From DASXRC01 sp036506795 (GTDB lineage: Bacteria > Actinomycetota > Actinomycetes > Mycobacteriales > Micromonosporaceae): a stretch of 15,303 bases of DNA. Location of the stretch: positions 1 through 15,303 of the forward strand of contig DASXRC010000030.1 in NCBI GenBank assembly GCA_036506795.1, written 5' to 3'. This document shows, one piece after another, positions 7,097 to 15,303 of this stretch (positions are counted from its first letter, which is position 1; each line of letters starts with the position of its first letter). A model generated the notes under the pieces. The model was given only the letters and a program-made list of their open reading frames with translations, ran no database searches and was not told the origin of the DNA. Both the position numbers and the translations under genes were made by a program.

Positions 7097-8445
7097 TCAG
7101 TGTGCCCGCGCGGCGCCCCGGAGCAGCCGGGCGATCGACTGAAGCGGGATCCACGACCAGCTCGGCCGGTGTCGGGCCTCGTACGCCGCCTCGTAGACCG
7201 CCTTGTCCAGCTCGTACGCGGCGAGCAGCGCGGCCTGTTCGCGCGGGTCGAAGCCGGCCGTGCTCGCGTACCCGTCGCAGAACGCCGACGCGTTGCGGTC
7301 TATCCACTCGCGGGCCCGGTACGCCAGCTGCTCGTCGGGCGGCTCCCCGACGAGGAGCTGGAACGCCGCGTACTCGTACGAGCGCAGCATGCCGGCGACA
7401 TCGCGCAGCACGGAGTCGGGCCGCCGGCGGGCGGCCATCGGCTGCCCGGGCTCTCCCTCGAAGTCGATGAGCAGCCACCGTTCCGGCGTGCGGAGCACCT
7501 GGCCCAGGTGCAGGTCGCCGTGGATGCGCTGCACGGGCACCTCCGCCGTCCCGGCCGCTTCGAAGGTCGCCTGCGCCGCCCCGGCCCAGCGCGCCAGCTC
7601 CGGCACGGTCTCGACGGCGGCCGCCAACCGCTCCGCCATCGCGCCGACGGGCGGCGCCGCCATCGACGTCCCCAGCACCTCGGCGAGCGTGTGGTGCACC
7701 GACGCGACCGCCTCACCGAGCCGGTACGACTCGTCGGCGAGGTCGCCGCCGACCTCGTCCGCCCGCAGGTCGGCCTCGGCGTACAGGTCCCGGGCGCTCG
7801 CCAGGGCCATCCCCCACCCCTCGGCCGCGTTCTCGGCGTACGCGCTCACCATGCCCAGCGACGTCGGTCGGTCGTCCAGCGTGCCCTCGATCGCGCCCAG
7901 CAGCCTGGCCGCGTGCGGGCTCGCCGCCCGACCGAGCACCCGGTTGAGCTCCAGGTCGGGGTTGACGCCCGGCACGACCCGACGGAACAGCTTGAGGATC
8001 GCGGCGCCGGCGGCGCCGGGCGCGTGGCCGCCACCGAATATCACGCTGGTATTGCTCTGCTCGGCGTCGACGACCCGCACCGCCTCCTCCACGGGCAGCT
8101 CGGCACCCGGCTCGGGCACGAACCGGATCTCGCCCTTCTCGGCGCCGGACGCGATCAAGGTGAGGAGGCTCCGCGCCGCGGACTCGTCGTACAGCGCGTC
8201 GTACGCCGTGTGTCCCTCGTCCGACCCGATCGTCGCCACGGCCTGGAACTCCTCGAGGGGACGGCGATCCCAGCCGACGATGACCTGGTAGCGGTCCTCG
8301 CCGCCGTCGGCGTACCGCACTCCGAGCACGACGTGGTCGAGGTCCTCCCGCAACGGGGTGACCGCGATCGGCTCCGCCGCCTCGATGGTGCGGTTCCTCC
8401 CGGCGTACCAACGCTGGTGCGGGAGCCACTCGGCGAACGGTAACT

Positions 8446-8449
<4 letters not shown>
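7097..8449 (-). CDS. mak: Maltokinase
   Basis: The 450-aa enzyme uses ATP to make maltose 1-phosphate, the substrate of GlgE in the actinobacterial alpha-glucan pathway. The N-terminal cap (LPFAEWLPHQRWYAGRNR) is typical of Mak/Pep2. Kinase elements follow: ILKLFRR with Lys153, the catalytic loop HGDLHLGQ (310-317) and the metal-binding LLIDFEGEP (326-334). The C-terminus WSWIPLQSIARLL is also characteristic. TTG 8449 overlaps the treS stop as TTGA (8449-8446) and is preceded by a long purine-rich GAGGAGGGGG, which settles the start and implies translational coupling to treS. Reading further upstream in this frame only gives antisense-like sequence from treS. In several actinomycetes Mak is fused to TreS; here they are separate but coupled. 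The window shows no glgE or glgB beside it. Confidence 0.95.
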
Positions 8450-10206
<1,757 letters not shown>

Positions 10207-10273
10207 ACCCCTCCCGTGCCGCGGCCGGACCGCGGCCGTGCGCGTATCGGGCGCAGTGCGCAAGACTGAAGAT
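10207..10273. promoter_or_regulatory. 67-bp divergent promoter region, treS-mak versus L,D-transpeptidase
   Basis: All promoter signals for the two divergent units should fall here or just inside the genes. It contains GGCCGCGG repeats (GC palindromes) and the treS ribosome-binding site. I cannot point to a convincing -10/-35 pair in either direction. Confidence 0.35.
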
Positions 10274-11485
10274 ATGGTAGTAGCCCGCGTGGTGCGCCGT
10301 TGCGCCGTCCCCGCACTCGCCGTCGCGTTGGCGCTGACCGCGTGCACCAGCGGGTCGTCGCCGGGGCATCGCGGCGGCTCGGAGCGCCATGGCCCGGCGG
10401 TCACCATCGCCTCACCGAGGGCGGACGCGACCGACGTCCCGGCCTCGGCGGAGATCGAATTCAAGGCGGAGAGCGCGACCTCCGCCGCCGTCACGCTCAC
10501 CGACGCGGACGGAAACGCGGTCGCTGGCGACATGCGGCCCGAGGGTACGGCGTGGATGCCGCGCTCGCAGCTCGACTACGACACGAAGTACACCGCGACC
10601 GTGACCGCGACCGATGTCGACGGCCGGACCACGACTGTGAAATCGTCCTTCACGACCATGGCGAAGCCGGCGAACCTCGTGCGCGTCTCGAGCGTGGTCG
10701 GCGACGACATGATCATCGGCGTCGGCATGCCCATGATCATCCAGTTCGGGCGCGACGTGCCCGAGAAGCTCCGCGCCTCCGTGCAGCGGCGGATGTTCGT
10801 CCGGTCCACGCCGGCGCAGGAGGGCAGCTGGCACTGGTTCAGCGCCAGCGAGGTGCACTACCGACCCAAGGCGTTCTGGCGGCCGGGCACGAAGCTGAGC
10901 ATGCGCGTGCTCGCCGGCGGGTTGCCGCTGGGCGGCGGCTGGTACGGCCGGGCCGACCTGACCGTCGCCGCCCGGGTCGGGTCGGCGCTGACGATGACGA
11001 TCGACAACGCGACGAAGCGAATGACGGTCACCGAGAACGGCAAGGTCCTCCGGACCATCCCGGTCAGCCTCGGCCGGCCGGGCATGCCGTCCTCGTCCGG
11101 CACGATGCTGGTGATGGAGCGGCTGCGGAAGACCATCTTCGACACCACCCACGACCCGAACCCAGCCAACCGGTACAAGATCCCTATCGAGTACGCCCAG
11201 CGCATCACCTGGGGCGGCGAGTTCATCCACGCCGCGCCGTGGTCGGTGGCCGACCAGGGCGTACGAAACGTCTCGCACGGATGCATCAACATGTCCACGG
11301 ACAACGCGAAGTGGCTGTTCGGCAAGACGAAGTTGGGTGACCCGGTGACCGTCAAGGGCACCGAGCGACAGGTGCAGGTCGGTAACGGCTGGACGGACTG
11401 GTCGATCAGCTGGGGCGCATACGTCCAGGGATCGGCCCTGCCGCTCTCGGCCGGTGGCGGGCTCGGTCCGGGCGGCGGCGGGTGA
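10274..11485 (+). CDS. L,D-transpeptidase lipoprotein (YkuD domain, Ldt type)
   Basis: The 403-aa protein forms 3-3 cross-links in peptidoglycan, or attaches proteins to it, outside the membrane. A basic N-terminus and hydrophobic run end in the lipobox LTAC (21-24), so Cys24 should be lipidated. Two Ig-like domains follow (about 40-130 and 132-235), as in mycobacterial LdtMt2-type enzymes. The YkuD catalytic domain (about 236-362) contains PGMPSSSGTM, FIHAAPWS with His319, and the signature NVSHGCINM with His335 and nucleophile Cys337. The tail WTDWSISWGAY followed by a Gly-rich end is also usual. ATG 10274 gives the complete signal peptide; no strong ribosome-binding site is visible, and GTG 10289 or 10292 would shorten the basic region. 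It is a single-gene unit closed by a long hairpin 18 bp after its stop. Confidence 0.94.
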   Translation: MVVARVVRRCAVPALAVALALTACTSGSSPGHRGGSERHGPAVTIASPRADATDVPASAEIEFKAESATSAAVTLTDADGNAVAGDMRPEGTAWMPRSQLDYDTKYTATVTATDVDGRTTTVKSSFTTMAKPANLVRVSSVVGDDMIIGVGMPMIIQFGRDVPEKLRASVQRRMFVRSTPAQEGSWHWFSASEVHYRPKAFWRPGTKLSMRVLAGGLPLGGGWYGRADLTVAARVGSALTMTIDNATKRMTVTENGKVLRTIPVSLGRPGMPSSSGTMLVMERLRKTIFDTTHDPNPANRYKIPIEYAQRITWGGEFIHAAPWSVADQGVRNVSHGCINMSTDNAKWLFGKTKLGDPVTVKGTERQVQVGNGWTDWSISWGAYVQGSALPLSAGGGLGPGGGG

Positions 11486-11503
11486 CCGTTCGCCCGACGC
11501 GGA

Positions 11504-11538
11504 GACGCCCCTCCGGACCCGCGGTCCGAAGGGGCGTC
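11504..11538. terminator. Long hairpin, probable (bidirectional) terminator
   Basis: Arms 11504-11519 and 11523-11538 pair over 16 positions with a single mismatch around a CGC loop. It lies 18 bp after the transpeptidase stop and 16 bp after the stop of the minus-strand BNR relic, so it could have served both convergent genes. There is no T-tract, as is common in high-GC actinomycetes. Confidence 0.75.
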
Positions 11539-11554
11539 CCTATGGGGTGTCGCG

Positions 11555-11664
11555 TTACAGCCCGCTCAGCGGCGCCTTCCAGATGCCGCGGCCATAGGTC
11601 GCGGCGCACAGCCGTCTGGGCCGATCGAGATGTCGAACACGGTCGTGAGTGGCAGCTGGGCAAG
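11555..11664 (-). pseudogene. C-terminal relic of a BNR/WD40-type repeat protein, frameshifted
   Basis: On the minus strand one frame reads LAQLPLTTVFDISIGPDG (11664-11611). From 11611 another frame continues LCAATYGRGIWKAPLSGL and stops at TAA 11557-11555. Joined, these give the typical last blade of BNR/sialidase-like or WD40/YVTN beta-propeller proteins ('...TTVFDISIGPDGRLYAATYGRGIWK.PL'). The join needs a frameshift consistent with loss of four bases (or one) inside the expected GDGRL codons near 11611. Upstream of about 11670 I find no more of the protein before the methyltransferase gene, so nearly the whole gene has been lost. It faces the transpeptidase across the hairpin terminator. 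The family call rests on recognition of the ending only; the fragment is surely not functional. Confidence 0.6.
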
Positions 11665-11777
11665 TGCTGGCCCCCGGGGTGATGGGGGCCGGGACTGACC
11701 GTAATCAATTACGAGCAGCGACGGAACCTGATCACATGTCACAGCTCGGTGTCGAGTGTGGGCGCGTCCGCCAGCTG

Positions 11778-12578
11778 TTACCCCCGTGCGACGCTGACCC
11801 CGCCGGCTACCGCCCAGGCGCGAGCGACCAAGGGTATCGATCCGTCGGCGGCGTGCGGCAGACCGGCCCGGATGCGCTCGCGCAGCTCCGCTCGGCGGTC
11901 CTCGGGGAGCGCCATGGCGTACCCGGGCGCCGGCGCCTGCCCGCCCAGGAACGGCGTCCAGTAGTCGTCGAAGTCGCGGAACTGCGTCGCGACGTCGATC
12001 GGGCGTACCCGCACGTCCGCGAGGCCCGCGGCCTCGAACAGGGCCGTCAGCGGGCCAGGCCGGCACAGCGGAAAGCGCACCCCCTCGTCGAGCTCCCGAG
12101 CCCGCGGATCGAGGTCGCCGGCCGCGTCCCAGAAGTGACGCATCAGCTGCATCTCGCCGGCGTAATCCCACACGTACGCACCGACCGTGCCGCCCGGTCT
12201 CGCCACCCGCGCCATCTCCGCCACCGCGCGAGCGGGCAAGGGCACGAAGTTCAGCACGAGTCCGCTGACGACCGCGTCGACGTCACCGTCGCCGACGGGA
12301 AGCGCCGTGCCGGCGGCCACCGCGAAGCCGGCCCGGCGGTCGACAATGTTGCTCCGGGCGTACGCCACATAGGCCGGAGAGGGATCCACGCCTAGGACTA
12401 AATCGGGCGAGCCGAGCCGAAGCACCGAATCGGTCACCGCGCCGGTGCCGCACCCGACGTCCACCCATCGTCCGGATGCGGAGACGTCGAGCCAGCGGAG
12501 GAAGTCCGCCGCGACCAACCGGCTCCATCGCCCGACGTACGGCTCGTACGCGTCCCCGCTCGCCCACACCTCGGTCAT
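11778..12578 (-). CDS. Class I SAM-dependent methyltransferase
   Basis: The 266-aa protein has a Rossmann-type methyltransferase domain (about residues 10-140) with motif I VDVGCGTG (39-46), the acidic Asp65 of motif II in VLGVDPSPAYV, and DVDAVVSGLVLNFVP. A post-motif segment RPGGTVGAYVWDY (128-139) follows. The N-terminus MTEVWASGDAYEPYVGRWSRLVA is typical of a common actinobacterial UbiE/MenG-like small-molecule methyltransferase subgroup; the C-terminal part probably shapes the acceptor site. The methyl acceptor is unknown. ATG 12578 is chosen since a TACTCT box (12590-12585) lies 6 nt upstream (leaderless pattern) and the upstream extension to 12626 would run into the divergent synthetase gene. 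The divergent start is only 37 bp away, so the two genes may share control. Confidence 0.9.
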   Translation of the reverse strand: MTEVWASGDAYEPYVGRWSRLVAADFLRWLDVSASGRWVDVGCGTGAVTDSVLRLGSPDLVLGVDPSPAYVAYARSNIVDRRAGFAVAAGTALPVGDGDVDAVVSGLVLNFVPLPARAVAEMARVARPGGTVGAYVWDYAGEMQLMRHFWDAAGDLDPRARELDEGVRFPLCRPGPLTALFEAAGLADVRVRPIDVATQFRDFDDYWTPFLGGQAPAPGYAMALPEDRRAELRERIRAGLPHAADGSIPLVARAWAVAGGVSVARG

Positions 12579-12584
12579 CGGGCC

Positions 12585-12590
12585 AGAGTA
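12585..12590 (-). promoter_or_regulatory. Putative -10 box of the methyltransferase gene (leaderless)
   Basis: TACTCT on the minus strand fits TANNNT and ends 6 nt before ATG 12578. No Shine-Dalgarno sequence intervenes. The -35 region, which would lie at the start of the divergent gene, is not recognisable. Confidence 0.35.
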
Positions 12591-12615
12591 GGTCGCCCCG
12601 TGATTGGATGGCGGC

Positions 12616-14316
12616 ATGGACGCCACCGGGACGGGCGCGACCGCGTTCCGCGCCGCTCGCGACTACCTACTCGCTCACCGCGAGGAGTACGCGGCCGCGT
12701 ACCGCGACTTTCGCTGGCCCGAGCTCGACGAGTTCAACTGGGCTCTGGACTGGTTCGACGCCGTCGCGGCCGGTAACGACGCCCCGGCGCTGTGGATCGT
12801 GGAGGAGGACGGCTCGGAGCAACGGTGGTCGTTCGCCGAGATGTCGGCCCGGTCCAACCGGGTGGCCAACTGGCTGCGCGGGCTCGGCGTGCGGCGCGGG
12901 GACCGGCTGATTCTCATGCTCGGCAACCAGGTCGAGCTGTGGGAGACGATCCTCGCCGCGATGAAGCTCGGCGCGGTGCTCATCCCGGCCACTCCCCTGC
13001 TGGGGCCGGCGGACCTGCGGGACCGCATCACGCGCGGCCAAGCCCGGCACGTCGTCGTCGGGTCGGCCAACGCGGACAAGTTCGCCGACGTGCCGGGCGA
13101 CTACACCCGCATCGCGGTCGGCACCGATGTCGACGGCTGGCAGCGGTACGCCGACGCGTACGCGGCGAGCGAGGAGTACGCGCCGGACGGTGTCACGCAC
13201 GCGGGCGACACGCTGCTGCTGTATTTCACGTCCGGCACGACGGCCCGCCCGAAGCTGGTCGAGCACACACACGCGTCCTACCCCGTCGGTCATCTGTCCA
13301 CGATGTACTGGATCGGCCTCGTGCCGGGCGACGTCCACCTGAACATCTCCTCGCCCGGCTGGGCCAAACACGCGTGGAGCAACGTCTTCGCGCCGTGGAA
13401 CGCCGAGGCCTGCGTGTTCATCTACAACTACCAGCGGTTCGACCCGGCCGAGCTACTCCGCCACATGGAGCGGTGTGGCGTGACCAGTTTCTGCGCCCCG
13501 CCCACCGTGTGGCGCATGCTCGTGCAGGCCAACCTGAGCCGGCTGACGAAGCCGCCGCACACGGTGGTCGGCGCCGGCGAACCGCTCAATCCGGAGGTCA
13601 TCGAGCAGGTCCGGAGGGCGTGGAGCGTGACGATCCGCGACGGCTTCGGGCAGACCGAGACGACCCTGCAGGTGGCCAACACGCCGGGTCAGCCGGTCAA
13701 GCTCGGCTCCATGGGCCGGCCCGTGCCCGGATACGCCGTGGAGCTCATCGACCCGATCACCGGGGCGCCGGCGGACGAGGGCGAGATCTGCCTGGACCTG
13801 TCGCAGCGGCCGCTCGGACTGATGGTCGGCTACCACGACGACCCGGAGCTGACCGCGGCGGCCATGGCCGGCGGGTACTACCACACCGGGGACATCGGCG
13901 CGCGCGACGCCGACGGGTACATCACCTACATCGGGCGCACCGACGACGTGTTCAAGGCCTCGGACTACCGGATCTCGCCGTTCGAGCTGGAGAGCGTGCT
14001 GATCGAGCATGCGGCCGTCGCGGAGGCGGCCGTCGTGCCCTCCCCTGACCCTCTCCGGCTGGCCGTGCCGAAGGCGTACGTCGTCCTGGCCGAGGGTTGG
14101 TCCGCGGACCAGGAGACGGCCGCGGCGATCTTCCGGCACTGCCGCGAGCACCTCCCGCCGTACCAGCGCATCCGCCGGCTCGAGTTCGCAGAGCTGCCGA
14201 AGACCATCTCTGGCAAGATCCGGCGCGTCGAGCTGAAGGCCGGGGAGCAGGAGAAGCACGCGGACGCCGCGGCGCGGCCCGCCGGCGAGTTCCGCGAAGA
14301 GGATGTCGCCCGCTAG
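12616..14316 (+). CDS. Acyl-CoA synthetase, AMP-forming, medium-chain (ACSM) type
   Basis: The 566-aa enzyme of the ANL superfamily activates a carboxylic acid to acyl-AMP and then acyl-CoA. Core motifs in order are YFTSGTTARPKLVEH (P-loop; the usual Gly after TSGTT is Ala), SPGWAKHAWSNVFAPW, GAGEPLNPEV, DGFGQTETT (A5), YHTGD (A7), GRTDDVFKASDYRISPFELE (A8 hinge) and LPKTISGKIRRVEL with the adenylation lysine (A10). The N-terminal FNWALDWFD, the SPGWAK region and the SDYR hinge variant point to the medium-chain/acetyl-CoA-synthetase-like branch; the substrate cannot be fixed by eye. A charged tail of ~25 residues follows A10. ATG 12616 is chosen with a weak GGATGG before it; TTG 12604 is an alternative. 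It diverges from the methyltransferase gene and is followed by a 190-bp spacer. Confidence 0.93.
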   Translation: MDATGTGATAFRAARDYLLAHREEYAAAYRDFRWPELDEFNWALDWFDAVAAGNDAPALWIVEEDGSEQRWSFAEMSARSNRVANWLRGLGVRRGDRLILMLGNQVELWETILAAMKLGAVLIPATPLLGPADLRDRITRGQARHVVVGSANADKFADVPGDYTRIAVGTDVDGWQRYADAYAASEEYAPDGVTHAGDTLLLYFTSGTTARPKLVEHTHASYPVGHLSTMYWIGLVPGDVHLNISSPGWAKHAWSNVFAPWNAEACVFIYNYQRFDPAELLRHMERCGVTSFCAPPTVWRMLVQANLSRLTKPPHTVVGAGEPLNPEVIEQVRRAWSVTIRDGFGQTETTLQVANTPGQPVKLGSMGRPVPGYAVELIDPITGAPADEGEICLDLSQRPLGLMVGYHDDPELTAAAMAGGYYHTGDIGARDADGYITYIGRTDDVFKASDYRISPFELESVLIEHAAVAEAAVVPSPDPLRLAVPKAYVVLAEGWSADQETAAAIFRHCREHLPPYQRIRRLEFAELPKTISGKIRRVELKAGEQEKHADAAARPAGEFREEDVAR

Positions 14317-14437
14317 CTGCCTGTGTGACCCGAGTGACAGTTTTGAACCACCCGGCGCTGAACCAAATGTGGGCGACGTCCGAACGCCGTACCGGCATGC
14401 CCGGAAGGTGAACGCCCAGCGGCCGCCTGCCTCACTC

Positions 14438-14473
14438 GCCGCCGCTTCTGGCACACCAGCCAGGGGCGGCGGC
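14438..14473. promoter_or_regulatory. 14-bp stem-loop between synthetase and LPVTG protein
   Basis: Arms 14438-14451 and 14460-14473 pair at all 14 positions (two G-U wobbles) around an 8-nt loop. It ends 33 bp before ATG 14507, just upstream of the GAGGGG ribosome-binding site. It is 121 bp beyond the synthetase stop. It could terminate the synthetase mRNA or act as a 5' leader structure of the surface-protein gene. There is no T-tract. Confidence 0.5.
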
Positions 14474-14506
14474 GGCAGCCGTAGCCATCGAGAGGGGTAG
14501 TACGAC

Positions 14507-15250
14507 ATGGGTTTGTTCCGCGCTCGAGGATTCTCCAGGTCCATGGGCCTGACCGCGGCGGTGATCTGCGGTGTCGGCGTCGGCGTCGGGCTTGGAGCGT
14601 CGGCCGCGCTGGCAGCGCCAACCGATCCGCCGGGCGCAAATGGAACGATCAAGATCGATGCCGAGCCGTTCGACTCCGGCGTCGACAACGAACCGCATGC
14701 CGACTGCACCTTCCAGGTGAAGATGTTCGGCTTCGACAAGGACCAGCACGCGAACCTCGTATTCACCGTGCACCCGCCGAGCTCCGCGCAGGGCCCCGGC
14801 GAGGAGGCGTTGAGGGTTAACGACGTCCTCATCAGCGACGACCCGGCCGGTGGCGCCGAGCCGGATCCGGACGAGGTCTTCACGTTCTCCGCGAACCAGC
14901 TCGACCTGAGCGGAGCCACTGCCGAACCGAAGCAGGGGTACCACATCAAGCTGACGCTGGAGAACGTCGGCGACACCCCGCCGGGAGCCGGGAAGCACAA
15001 GGTCTTCTGGCTGCTGCCGTGCGTGACGCCTACCACGCCCGGCACCCCGCCGCCGTCGCCCTCCGGGTCGACGCCTACCAGCCCGGGCAGCCCCGGCGGT
15101 AGCTCCTCCACCGGTGGGGGCGGCCTTCCGGTGACCGGTGGCACCATCGGCGGCATGTTGGCCGCTGGCCTCGGCATGGTCGCTGCGGGCACGACCGCCG
15201 TCCTGGTGGTCCGCCGCCGCCGCAGCATCGGCGAGGCAGCCGAGCTCTAA
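14507..15250 (+). CDS. LPXTG-anchored (LPVTG) cell-surface protein
   Basis: The 247-aa protein is a sortase substrate. Its N-terminal signal peptide has a hydrophobic core (about residues 14-36) and likely ALA|AP cleavage after residue 36. The mature ectodomain (about 37-170) is acidic and looks beta-rich. It contains two cysteines (HADCTF and LLPCVTP) that could form a disulfide. A Pro/Ser/Thr/Gly linker (about 172-206) spans the wall. The sorting signal LPVTG is at 207-211, followed by a hydrophobic segment (213-236) and the tail VVRRRRS. The sequence resembles the actinobacterial group annotated only as LPXTG cell wall anchor proteins; I know no function. ATG 14507 has GAGGGG about nine bases upstream. 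No sortase gene is in the window. A terminator hairpin follows. Confidence 0.9.
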   Translation: MGLFRARGFSRSMGLTAAVICGVGVGVGLGASAALAAPTDPPGANGTIKIDAEPFDSGVDNEPHADCTFQVKMFGFDKDQHANLVFTVHPPSSAQGPGEEALRVNDVLISDDPAGGAEPDPDEVFTFSANQLDLSGATAEPKQGYHIKLTLENVGDTPPGAGKHKVFWLLPCVTPTTPGTPPPSPSGSTPTSPGSPGGSSSTGGGGLPVTGGTIGGMLAAGLGMVAAGTTAVLVVRRRRSIGEAAEL

Positions 15251-15255
15251 TCGCG

Positions 15256-15297
15256 CACAGAGGCGTGGGTCCGGGCTGTGCCCGGGCCCGCGCTGTG
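15256..15297 (+). terminator. Terminator hairpin after the LPVTG gene
   Basis: Arms 15263-15276 and 15280-15293 pair at 14 positions, with two wobbles, around a TGT loop. CACA/TGTG (15256-15259, 15294-15297) can extend the stem past a three-base bulge. It starts a few bases after the TAA at 15250 and is followed by a slightly T-rich TGTGTCTG. Confidence 0.75.
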
Positions 15298-15303
15298 TCT
15301 GCC

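Noticed and set aside
10207..10533. N-terminal extension of treS in the same open frame
   Set aside because: It would overlap the signal peptide and first domain of the divergent transpeptidase, and a ribosome-binding site sits just before ATG 10206.
11649..12395. 248-codon plus-strand frame over the methyltransferase gene
   Set aside because: It lies opposite the methyltransferase, whose motif I and acidic motif are intact, and its own translation shows no family features.
13453..15228. 591-codon open frame on the minus strand
   Set aside because: It is antisense to the synthetase and the LPVTG gene, whose frames carry clear motifs. Its translation is low-complexity (Pro/Gly/Arg/Val) without domains; long antisense frames are usual at this GC content.

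Overview
The window is GC-rich chromosomal DNA of an actinomycete. A member of the Micromonosporaceae or a close relative is my best inference. The grounds are GC-biased codons, many GTG/TTG starts, several apparently leaderless genes (TANNNT box 6-7 nt before the start codon), an actinobacterial-type LexA box, a DUF222 gene, an ECF42-type sigma factor with a YCII (DGPF) partner, a treS-mak pair, an L,D-transpeptidase lipoprotein and an LPXTG surface protein. I see no rRNA, tRNA, CRISPR array, prophage or insertion sequence.

Layout. Positions 1-257 (-) hold the N-terminus of a DUF222 (13E12/HNH-type) gene with a probable SOS box directly upstream. Next on the plus strand are an unrecognised 293-aa cytoplasmic protein (420-1301) and a secreted intradiol-dioxygenase-like protein (1328-1963). 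They are followed by a translationally coupled pair, a YCII/DGPF protein and an ECF42-like sigma factor (2086-3692), with a candidate self-recognised promoter in front. On the minus strand lie a stand-alone LigD-type polymerase/primase (4155-5393) and a Phd/YefM antitoxin (3837-4103). The antitoxin start is covered by a TGTACA operator, and its toxin gene is broken and runs into the sigma gene.

A 302-bp divergent spacer separates the polymerase from an FAD-linked oxidase of the berberine-bridge-enzyme class (5696-7069, +). Convergent to the oxidase is a minus-strand treS-mak operon (10206-7097): trehalose synthase interconverts trehalose and maltose, and maltokinase phosphorylates maltose for the GlgE glucan pathway. 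glgE and glgB are not in the window. Divergent from treS is an L,D-transpeptidase lipoprotein (10274-11485, +), ended by a long hairpin.

Beyond the hairpin is a frameshifted C-terminal relic of a BNR/WD40-type repeat protein (minus strand, about 11555-11664). Then come a SAM methyltransferase (11778-12578, -) and a divergent acyl-CoA synthetase of the medium-chain type (12616-14316, +). An LPVTG-anchored surface protein (14507-15250, +) follows, with a stem-loop in front and a terminator hairpin behind.

Most genes are conserved actinobacterial housekeeping or accessory functions. I did not find a convincing new multi-gene system. The points most worth a second look are the SOS-box/DUF222 start, the antitoxin operator with its broken toxin, the ECF42 promoter candidate and the BNR relic.
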